The notes under the pieces are model-generated. The model did not search any database. It was not told where the DNA came from and saw nothing but the letters and a program-made list of their open reading frames with translations. The translations under genes and the position numbers were made by a program. A stretch of 61,547 nt of DNA from Saprospiraceae bacterium (GTDB taxonomy: Bacteria > Bacteroidota > Bacteroidia > Chitinophagales > Saprospiraceae), in NCBI GenBank assembly GCA_030728245.1, contig JANQZX010000138.1, positions 30,247-91,793 of the forward strand, read 5' to 3'. Position 1 is the first letter of the stretch. Each line of letters opens with the position of its first letter. Shown piece after piece: positions 55,076 to 61,547 of the stretch.

Positions 55076-55507
55076 TTATTTTAAAGGAATAACGGCTAAA
55101 GTTATTCTTGATGTACAAGTTAATTGGTTTTTTGCATTGCAAATATCTATTTGCCAAACCTGGATGGTATTACCGATTCTTATAGGTTTTACCGTCCCAA
55201 CTACAGGCGGTTCACCCTCTTTTACTGCTTTTAAATGATTTGCATTTATCTCTACGCCAACGATAGTATGGGTACTTAAATTTTCGAGACAAAGCGTTCC
55301 TGCAAAACTACCCAGTGATTCTGCCAAGGCAACACTGGCTCCTCCATGAAGAATTCTAAAAGGTTGAACCGTTCTTTGATCTACGGGCATAGTTGCCTTT
55401 ATGAAATCTGGGCCAACTTCTATTACCTGAATGCCTAAAGTTTCCATTAAAGTATTCTTACCCATTTCGTTGATGGCTATTTCATTGGTAGGCTGTTTCC
55501 ATATCAT
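55076..55507 (-). CDS. Hotdog-fold thioesterase (PaaI/EntH-like)
   Basis: 143 residues from an ATG at 55507 (MIWKQPTNEIAIN); the frame extends to 55555 but the extra residues are not family-like. The hotdog core has FRILHGGASVALAESLGSFAG (HGG catalytic-loop motif), VGVEINANHLKAVKEG and ACTSRITLAVIPLK-type final strand (here LTCTSRITLAV). It should hydrolyse an acyl- or aryl-CoA thioester in the cytosol, substrate unknown. It ends 4 bp from the choice-of-anchor B gene on the same strand. Confidence 0.9.
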   Translation of the reverse strand: MIWKQPTNEIAINEMGKNTLMETLGIQVIEVGPDFIKATMPVDQRTVQPFRILHGGASVALAESLGSFAGTLCLENLSTHTIVGVEINANHLKAVKEGEPPVVGTVKPIRIGNTIQVWQIDICNAKNQLTCTSRITLAVIPLK

Positions 55508-55650
55508 GGTATAAAGTGTTTTTACTGTATTAATTTGATAATGCAAGTTATTCAATTATTTAATAGTGAATTTTAAATTCGCTAATAAACATATAAACTA
55601 TTTGCTTTGTTGTAAGGTAAATTTCATTATAAACAGCTTAAATTTCATTA

Positions 55651-56787
55651 TTGGTGAACTTGTTACACAAAAATGCCACTGAATTTTTGACTCAATTTTA
55701 TACAGAAACCCGCCGTATAAATCTTGATAAAAGACTTTCAGACGTATATGAAGAAATTGAGTTGTCGGGGACGTACAAACTTACCTTAGATGAATTGACT
55801 TTTGGTGCTTGTGTTGCCTGGAGAAATAGTAATCGGTGCATTGGAAGGCTTTTTTGGAAATCTCTGAAAGTAGTTGATGGAAGATCAATCAGTACCTTTG
55901 AGGAAGTTAAAATGGCCGTTTTTAAACACCTGGAATTTGCAACGGGTAATGGAAAAATAAAACCATACATCACTATCTTTCCTCCGGAATCACCAGAAGG
56001 AATGGCTCCATTGAGGTTTTGGAATAGTCAATTAATAAGGTATGCTGCTTATAAAAAAAATGGGCAAATAATAGGGGATCCCGCTCAATTGGATTTTACT
56101 GATGTTTGTATCTCTTTGGGTTGGAAAGGAAAAGGTACCGCATTTGATGTTTTACCTGTCGTTTTTCAATTTGAGGATAAAAAACCTCTTTTTTTCGATT
56201 TACCAGCTCATTTAGTTAAAGAAGTGGTCATTCAGCATCCTGAATATGAAAGTTTCAATGATTTAAACTTAAAATGGAACGCACTGCCCGTTATTTCTGA
56301 TATGGTGCTGGAAATGGGTGGTATTCACTTCCCTTCTGCTCCTTTTAATGGTTGGTATATGGTAACCGAAATTGGTTCCAGAAACTTTGGAGATGAAGAC
56401 AGGTTTAATCAATTACCTAAAGTAGCTGAGGCCATTGGCTTGAATATTTCTGGCAAAGATATGTTTTGGAAGGACAGAGCCTTAATTGAATTAAATTATG
56501 CCGTGAAAACGTCTTTTGATAAAGAAGGTGTGTCAATAGCTGATCATCACGAATCATCCGATCAGTTTATGAAGTTTATTCAGCAGGAAAAGAAATTGGG
56601 AAGAGAAGTTATGGCTGACTGGAGTTGGATTGTCCCACCTAATGCTGGATCAACCATGAAGGTTTTTCATACTTCATTTGAAAATAAAGTATTAAGCCCA
56701 AATTTTTATTATAATAATCCAGTCTGGAAAAAAATAAATTCTGAATCATTGAATAAATGCCCTTTTCACATCCTTTCTAAAAAATAA
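55651..56787 (+). CDS. nos: Bacterial nitric oxide synthase, oxygenase domain only
   Basis: 379 codons from TTG 55651 (GTG 55654 is the other option; no ATG is available because in-frame stops lie just upstream). It is unmistakable: FGACVAWRNSNRCIGRLFW with the haem-ligand cysteine C63, FNGWYMVTEIGSRNFGDEDR with the arginine-binding E240, and DWSWIVPPNAGSTMKVFH with the pterin-site W326. Length fits stand-alone bacterial NOS (about 360 residues); there is no fused reductase. It oxidises arginine to citrulline and NO using electrons from a separate reductase. It is convergent with the rhodopsin operon across a shared terminator. Confidence 0.96.
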   Translation: MVNLLHKNATEFLTQFYTETRRINLDKRLSDVYEEIELSGTYKLTLDELTFGACVAWRNSNRCIGRLFWKSLKVVDGRSISTFEEVKMAVFKHLEFATGNGKIKPYITIFPPESPEGMAPLRFWNSQLIRYAAYKKNGQIIGDPAQLDFTDVCISLGWKGKGTAFDVLPVVFQFEDKKPLFFDLPAHLVKEVVIQHPEYESFNDLNLKWNALPVISDMVLEMGGIHFPSAPFNGWYMVTEIGSRNFGDEDRFNQLPKVAEAIGLNISGKDMFWKDRALIELNYAVKTSFDKEGVSIADHHESSDQFMKFIQQEKKLGREVMADWSWIVPPNAGSTMKVFHTSFENKVLSPNFYYNNPVWKKINSESLNKCPFHILSKK

Positions 56788-56789
56788 AA

Positions 56790-56816
56790 GAGGAACACAC
56801 ATGACGTGTGTTCCTC
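56790..56816. terminator. Terminator between nos and the rhodopsin gene
   Basis: Perfect 11-bp stem GAGGAACACAC / GTGTGTTCCTC with loop ATGAC. The minus strand continues with TTTTATTTTTT, so it terminates the rhodopsin operon well; the plus strand is followed by AATGAAAGGGAC and then TTTTTC, so nos termination is weaker. Confidence 0.85.
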
Positions 56817-56834
56817 AATGAAAGGGACTTTTTC

Positions 56835-57563
56835 TTATTTAGCAGAAGATACAGCTAAAGAGTAAATTACTAATCCAAATCCAATTTTGTTAACAGCGTC
56901 ACCAATGTTATAGATAATGTCTAATGACTCCAATGGTAAAACACCGTCTAACCAACCACCAGGAATGGCCATGTAACCAATTGGATAGATTGCCCAACCA
57001 ACTAATACGAACCAACCTAATGTTTTGAATGCACCTTGTAGTGCAGGGTCGTTTGAATTTCCAGCCAATTTCTTAGCTGATCCTAACCATACCTCATAAA
57101 GAATACCTACGTATCCGATAGTTGAAATGAAACCCCAAAGTACTGACTGATCACGGTAAACAGTTTCTCCTAAATAACCAGCTATTAACATTAATAGTGA
57201 ATAGCCAATCATTTTCCAAAGCAAAGAAACGGTAGCACCGAATGCCTTTAAGATCAAATAGAACTCAACGCACATTAATGGTACAGTTAAAATCCAGTCG
57301 ATGTAACGGAATGAAGTAGGAGAAGTACCATTTTCTGCCCAAAATGAGCGCATGTAGAAATAATGTACTGCTGCAATTCCCGTAATCATACCAGAAATTA
57401 ATAATGAATCTTTCCATTTTCCTGATACATTGGTCATTTGAACAAAAAAGAATACGGTTGAAGCTAACATCGCCATTGAACCAATGAAAAATGTAAAACC
57501 TACATAATCACCTTCTTTTAAGGTTGCAAGAAACAGGTTAGAAAAGTTTTGTAATGCATCCAT
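56835..57563 (-). CDS. Proton-pumping rhodopsin (proteorhodopsin/xanthorhodopsin-like)
   Basis: 242 residues, seven membrane helices. Helix C reads FRYIDWILTVPLMCVEFYL: R86, D89 (proton acceptor), T93 and E100 (proton donor), i.e. a DTE outward proton pump. H67 on helix B, D222 and the Schiff-base lysine K226 (IGDAVNKIGFGLVIY) are present. M97, at the proteorhodopsin position-105 equivalent, points to green absorption. G144 in LWGFIS aligns, counting back from YEVW, with the glycine that opens the carotenoid-binding fenestration in xanthorhodopsin. It is the last gene of the crtY-blh-rhodopsin operon, with a strong terminator after it. Confidence 0.97.
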   Translation of the reverse strand: MDALQNFSNLFLATLKEGDYVGFTFFIGSMAMLASTVFFFVQMTNVSGKWKDSLLISGMITGIAAVHYFYMRSFWAENGTSPTSFRYIDWILTVPLMCVEFYLILKAFGATVSLLWKMIGYSLLMLIAGYLGETVYRDQSVLWGFISTIGYVGILYEVWLGSAKKLAGNSNDPALQGAFKTLGWFVLVGWAIYPIGYMAIPGGWLDGVLPLESLDIIYNIGDAVNKIGFGLVIYSLAVSSAK

Positions 57564-57603
57564 AGCAAAATTTATTTAAGTTGTTAAAAAATTACGTTGT
57601 TAA

Positions 57604-58545
57604 TCAATAGTTTTTTTCTTCTACATGTTGATATAATAATCCCATCAATATCATGTGAGGTAAGGTTATAACTGCTATAAAACTAAACAAAAGAGCAATA
57701 CCTTGGTTCACAGAAATGTAATTTCCTGAAAATTGAAAAGCTAAATAAAGTCCTAAAAGAGCAATCAATGAAAATGGAAATATATCACGTATATATTTTC
57801 CTAAATTATAATTTGCCCTGCTGGTTTTGAAAAAGTTTATCTGGTCTTCAATAGAAGGAATTGAGTGCCATAAAGTAAAATATATCGCGAAGCCTATCCA
57901 TAATGGACTATAATAGAAAAGTCCAAATAAAAGGAAGGTATTGATTATTTCTTGTAAACCGTTTTTAAAATTTATGCTCTTGGTTAACAGTAGAATTACC
58001 CAATGAATAATCATCAAAATGCCAGCCGAAATAGCTACTTTGTTTCCTAATTCCTCAGTTATTGTAAGAAAGTAAGGGTCTTTTGCAAGTGATTGTATGA
58101 CGGGTAATGCTGTTTCAATATGAGCAAAAATTGGAGTTAATAAAACAAAACTCCCGGACAAGAAAATGGAAATTAACTTGACAAATTTTGATTCAATGGG
58201 GGATACATACAAATTTGATTGACCAAAGTGATAAATGGAAATCAAAATGAATAATCCGAGGGAGAAAGCTGGAAATAAATACCAACAACCTATATATAAT
58301 AAAATTAATCCTATGTATAATCCGAAAAATAAAGTACTCTTACGCTTCTTTTCATCAATCCTTTTATTAATTAAGTTGAAAAAAAGTAAATGATCGTTTG
58401 CCCCATGAGGAATGCCTATGAATAAAATTAATACTAACGCTATCACAAGAGAACTTGAAACAAGCCATTCACTTTCACTTAAACTCACCATAATTATAAT
58501 CAAGGTGAATAACTGAACCAATATTTGAATTCTAGGATTTCTCAT
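57604..58545 (-). CDS. blh: Brp/Blh family beta-carotene 15,15'-dioxygenase
   Basis: 313-residue membrane protein with about eight helices. The conserved histidine-bearing motifs that bind iron are present: FIGIPHGANDHLLFF, ISIYHFGQSN, LWHSIPS and LPHMILMG. It cleaves beta-carotene into two retinals and so feeds the neighbouring rhodopsin. It starts 2 nt after crtY ends and is 40 nt before the rhodopsin gene. Confidence 0.96.
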   Translation of the reverse strand: MRNPRIQILVQLFTLIIIMVSLSESEWLVSSSLVIALVLILFIGIPHGANDHLLFFNLINKRIDEKKRKSTLFFGLYIGLILLYIGCWYLFPAFSLGLFILISIYHFGQSNLYVSPIESKFVKLISIFLSGSFVLLTPIFAHIETALPVIQSLAKDPYFLTITEELGNKVAISAGILMIIHWVILLLTKSINFKNGLQEIINTFLLFGLFYYSPLWIGFAIYFTLWHSIPSIEDQINFFKTSRANYNLGKYIRDIFPFSLIALLGLYLAFQFSGNYISVNQGIALLFSFIAVITLPHMILMGLLYQHVEEKNY

Positions 58546-58547
58546 GA

Positions 58548-59738
58548 TTACCTTATGGTTTGATAAATGGGAGAATATGATTTATCCTTGATTCTTCTTG
58601 GCCAGTAAATTTCAATCAATGCACCAATAAATACTTTTACAGGTAAGGTTGAGAATATTTTCATTTCACCAAAAATGCCCGTCTTTTCCGATAAAAAGGT
58701 TAGTATGGTTCCAATATTGTTTCCCTTAAATAAAGAAATAAAAATAGCGGACTTATTAATTTCCTTTTTTTGAAGCAAATGAAGTAAAATGGTATCGTAA
58801 AAAGAAAATCTGTTTTGAATCTTCTTTTTAAATAAAGGTAAATTATCTGACAATATAGATTTGATAATCTGGTCCACTTGTTTTTGTATGAGGGAAAAAG
58901 CAAATCCAGTACTTGGTTTTAAAGCGCCACCAACAATCCCTATCGGAATTATATGATTATGGGTAGTATCTGGGTGAATAAATTCCATTGGAATAACACC
59001 CTTTTCCTTTTCTATAATGGTGAAATTTTCAATCTGTAATTTTTCCTGTATATACTTTTCAATCTGTTCGTCATACGCTTCATCAGCTAATAATTGCTTT
59101 GAAAAAATAGTATATTCAATGAGCGCTTCTCTTTCAGAATAAGGTAGAACATAAAAAAATCTCACCTCCTGATGTTGCTCAGTTCTGAAATCCATGAATG
59201 TTGCCGTATTTTTTTCGAATACAGGTTTTTCAGTTTTTACTAACCATCCCTGAAAATGTTGTTTTAAAGCAGAATAAGAGGAATGACTTTTTGATTGATC
59301 AGCAGTAATAGAGGTTGAGTTGAACAAAAAATGGCAATGAAATTTTTGTGTTTTTGTCTCTATACAAGCCCCTGATTCAAGTCCATAAATACGTTCGATA
59401 CTTTCTTCTACGATGTCAATATTTTTTGCATTTTTCAGCACATCATAACTGTATTTGTAGAAATCACCAGATTTTACACCTACATAATTAAAGGGAAGAA
59501 TTTTTTCCTTCTTTTCATAATTATCAGAATAAAAGGTCAGATTTTGCCAAACTGTGGTAGTATAGGGTAAAGCTGAGGAATTGGGTGTATCCCAGAAGCA
59601 CCAGGTTTTATCCTGATTTGTATGTATATTTTTGTCTATCAGTAAGATAGAGTGTTTTGTATTTGCTTTAGCTAACGATGTCGCCAGACTTAACCCAGAA
59701 CATCCCGCACCTGCTATGACGAAATCGTAAAATTTCAT
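58548..59738 (-). CDS. crtY: Lycopene beta-cyclase (CrtY/CrtL type)
   Basis: 396 residues. The N-terminal FAD fold YDFVIAGAGCSGLSLATSLA is followed by the cyclase hallmark DKTWCFWDTP. YVLPYSEREALIEYTIFS and a GGALKPSTGFAFSLIQKQ region are typical of the family. It cyclises lycopene to beta-carotene, the Blh substrate. Genes for lycopene synthesis (crtE, crtB, crtI) are not in the window and must lie elsewhere. Confidence 0.95.
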   Translation of the reverse strand: MKFYDFVIAGAGCSGLSLATSLAKANTKHSILLIDKNIHTNQDKTWCFWDTPNSSALPYTTTVWQNLTFYSDNYEKKEKILPFNYVGVKSGDFYKYSYDVLKNAKNIDIVEESIERIYGLESGACIETKTQKFHCHFLFNSTSITADQSKSHSSYSALKQHFQGWLVKTEKPVFEKNTATFMDFRTEQHQEVRFFYVLPYSEREALIEYTIFSKQLLADEAYDEQIEKYIQEKLQIENFTIIEKEKGVIPMEFIHPDTTHNHIIPIGIVGGALKPSTGFAFSLIQKQVDQIIKSILSDNLPLFKKKIQNRFSFYDTILLHLLQKKEINKSAIFISLFKGNNIGTILTFLSEKTGIFGEMKIFSTLPVKVFIGALIEIYWPRRIKDKSYSPIYQTIR

Positions 59739-59849
59739 TTCGAAAATGTTTTAGGGTTAGACAAAAATTTCCTTCTTTTGTTCAATATTAACTAAAAAAA
59801 ATTGAAAAATTTAATTTTGTAGAATAAAATTAAGTAAATAAAAATTTGT

Positions 59850-60731
59850 TCAGAATAAAATCATGCTTTCATCCTCCCATTTCATCCAATTTTCTGCATT
59901 ATTAAACCAGGTTAATTGTCTCTTTGCATATTGTCTGGTATGTTGTTTTATTTTCAAAATGGCTTCTTTAATTTCATACTCATTGGAAAAATATTTAAAT
60001 AGTTCCGTATAACCTACGGTTTGTAAAGCTTTTAATTCCTTAAATTCTTTAAGAGAACGAACTTCGTCTATCAATCCATCTTCTACCATTTTATCTACTC
60101 TATCATTTATTCTTTCATAGAGTATGGCTCGCGGGGGAGATAAATAAAAGCATTGAGATTCAAAAAACCTCTTCACTTTTTTTCCTGTCCTGAAGGATGA
60201 AAATGGTAAACCTGTTTCTCGATAAATACTAATAGCTCTGATAAGACGTACCGGATTATGTTGATCTACTATCTGGAAATAATTTGGGTCAACTTCTTGT
60301 AGTTGCCCTTTTAAATAATCTATACCTTTTTCAAGATATTCTTTTTGTAGCTGAACAAGTATGTCAGGACTTACCGGGGGAAATGTATCGATACCCTCAA
60401 GCATGGCCTTGAAGTACAAACCACTTCCTCCTACGGCAATTAAAATGTCGTGATGTTTAAATCTGTCCTCTAATAAAGTCATGCTTTCTTTTTCAAACAA
60501 GCCAATATCATAAGGATCATGAATGGAAACATGATTTATAAAATGATGTGGAACCTTGTCTTGTTCCTCTTGGGTGGGTTTGGCTGTCCCAATGTTCATC
60601 TCTCTATAAAATTGCCTGCTATCCACAGAAAGAATTTCTGTATGATATTTTTCAGCAAGTTGTATTGCCAAGGTCGTTTTACCCGAAGCAGTTGGACCTC
60701 CGATACAAATCAATATTTTATTTTCTGCCAT
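59850..60731 (-). CDS. miaA: tRNA dimethylallyltransferase
   Basis: 293 residues. It has the P-loop IGGPTASGKTTLAIQLA, SVDSRQFYREMNIGTAKPT, the central QHNPVRLIRAISIYRETG and the C-terminal IKQHTRQYAKRQLTWF. It isopentenylates A37 of tRNAs reading UNN codons. There is no membrane segment. It is divergent from the acyltransferase gene, with 31 bp between starts. Confidence 0.97.
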   Translation of the reverse strand: MAENKILICIGGPTASGKTTLAIQLAEKYHTEILSVDSRQFYREMNIGTAKPTQEEQDKVPHHFINHVSIHDPYDIGLFEKESMTLLEDRFKHHDILIAVGGSGLYFKAMLEGIDTFPPVSPDILVQLQKEYLEKGIDYLKGQLQEVDPNYFQIVDQHNPVRLIRAISIYRETGLPFSSFRTGKKVKRFFESQCFYLSPPRAILYERINDRVDKMVEDGLIDEVRSLKEFKELKALQTVGYTELFKYFSNEYEIKEAILKIKQHTRQYAKRQLTWFNNAENWMKWEDESMILF

Positions 60732-60762
60732 AAAAATTTAAAAGTACCTTTATAATTGATTA

Positions 60763-61547
60763 ATGAAGGTAAACATTCTAAATAACAGGTCTAATTTTAT
60801 GCTCTACTTTTTTCTAAAACCTTTGGTTCAGTTAGCCATCAAAGTTTACTTCCGGAATATATTTTTATCCGGATTAAATAATTTGCCACGCAAGAAGCCT
60901 TATCTCATAGCAATGAACCATCCAACGGCTTTTTTGGAACCTGTTATTATGACGGCAAATATTAATAAACCGATTCATTTTCTGGCCAGAGGCGATCATT
61001 TTAATAAAACCTTCTATCGCTTTCTTTTGAATCAGGCTAAGATGATTCCCGTTTTTAGGCAAAAGGAGTCGGGTTTTGGCTCTCTAAAAAACAATTACGA
61101 TACTTTTTTTCGCTGTTATGAATATATTTCAAAGAATGAATTAGTGGCTTTATTTCCTGAAGGTAGGACGGAGCACGAAAAAAGATTAAGGCCTTTACAA
61201 AGGGGAGTGGCAAGAATAGCTTTTGGCACGTTAACTCATTTTCCCCATTTAGACGATTTATATATTGTTCCCGTTGGCGTAAGTTATGCCGATGCATTAT
61301 CTTTTCGAACCACTGCTGTACTTCACATTGGTGAGCCTATGTCGGTTAGGAATTATTATGGTGATGGGAAATCACCAGATCACCAAAGATTACTTTCAGA
61401 TTTAGAAGGTCGATTAAAAGAATATATGGTCATCATTGATAGGGTGGAAGATGATGAACTGATTGAAACCTGCCTGACTATGGCACGAAATACCCGAAAT
61501 TATTCATTTTTTAAGGTGTATCAATTTGATACATCTCTTTTAAACAT
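60763..61547 (+). CDS. Lysophospholipid acyltransferase family protein (PlsC-like, truncated by window)
   Basis: The frame opens at ATG 60763 and runs off the right edge (about 261 residues visible). The acyltransferase motifs are AMNHPTAFLEPVIM (NHX4E, a variant of the usual HX4D), an ARGDHF segment, and VALFPEGRTEHEKRLRPL (motif III). Residues about 160-190 contain YIVPVGVSYAD. It resembles the glycerol-3-phosphate or lysophospholipid acyltransferases of the 1-acyl-G3P family, and the acyl acceptor is unknown. Confidence 0.88.
   Translation, partial: MKVNILNNRSNFMLYFFLKPLVQLAIKVYFRNIFLSGLNNLPRKKPYLIAMNHPTAFLEPVIMTANINKPIHFLARGDHFNKTFYRFLLNQAKMIPVFRQKESGFGSLKNNYDTFFRCYEYISKNELVALFPEGRTEHEKRLRPLQRGVARIAFGTLTHFPHLDDLYIVPVGVSYADALSFRTTAVLHIGEPMSVRNYYGDGKSPDHQRLLSDLEGRLKEYMVIIDRVEDDELIETCLTMARNTRNYSFFKVYQFDTSLLN

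Noticed and set aside
57563-57604. Separate promoter between blh and the rhodopsin gene
   Set aside because: AAATTTTG lies only a few bases before the ATG and lacks the initial TA; a 40-nt gap in an operon is normal.

Overview
This AT-rich, gene-dense window has no rRNA, phage, transposon or CRISPR signatures and looks like ordinary chromosome from a free-living, aerobic, aquatic Bacteroidota. The evidence is type IX secretion (T9SS) sorting tails, SprB repeats, many lipoproteins with an SP-II lipobox, TAnnTTTG-type -7 promoter elements, almost no Shine-Dalgarno sites, TamL, and family-specific genes such as DUF1599 and BT_3928. The protein repertoire (choice-of-anchor B protein, SprB/SdrD adhesin, protease with dockerin-like repeats) would suit the Saprospiria/Chitinophagia part of the phylum, but that placement is inference.

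Layout: 1-1787 is the 5' part of a secreted BNR/VPS10-like beta-propeller (minus). 1942-8412 is a small orphan ORF followed by sulP-dabA-dabB, a predicted inorganic-carbon uptake system. 8421-8829 holds a tRNA-Gly-rpsU unit. 8934-32851 is mainly housekeeping (malQ, yigZ, EamA, DUF1599/BT_3928/nusB, guaA, tamL, RNA methyltransferase, thioredoxin, ubiX-like, FKBP, trmD, terC, apbE, exonuclease). It ends in a four-gene lipoprotein run with two MbnP-like and two MbnH-like di-haem proteins. 32852-33568 is the only long gap; it holds a strong terminator behind a candidate structured RNA. 33569-38524 is a giant SprB-repeat adhesin. 38663-47712 covers a ferredoxin-NADP reductase, nitroreductase, Gfo/Idh oxidoreductase, Zn-ribbon protein, two tandem tRNA-Glu genes, gap-pgk and PEP carboxylase. 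47862-55507 covers pullulanase, a lipoprotein, a secreted protease, a choice-of-anchor B protein and a thioesterase. 55651-59738 is a bacterial nitric oxide synthase gene convergent with a crtY-blh-rhodopsin operon. 59850-61547 is miaA and a truncated acyltransferase.

How the genes could work together: lycopene cyclase and Blh supply beta-carotene and retinal to a DTE-type proton-pumping rhodopsin, giving light-driven proton-motive force. DabAB (proton-coupled CO2 hydration), SulP and PEP carboxylase together would support bicarbonate capture and anaplerotic fixation, a logic described for rhodopsin-bearing marine flavobacteria. malQ and pullulanase indicate alpha-glucan use. The MbnP/MbnH pairs suggest periplasmic copper binding that depends on tryptophan oxidation. 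The most interesting items are the photoheterotrophy set (including a possible carotenoid-antenna fenestration in the rhodopsin), the adjacent NOS gene, the paired MbnP/MbnH lipoproteins with one MbnP lacking the WxW motif, and the unexplained RNA-like locus near 33 kb.
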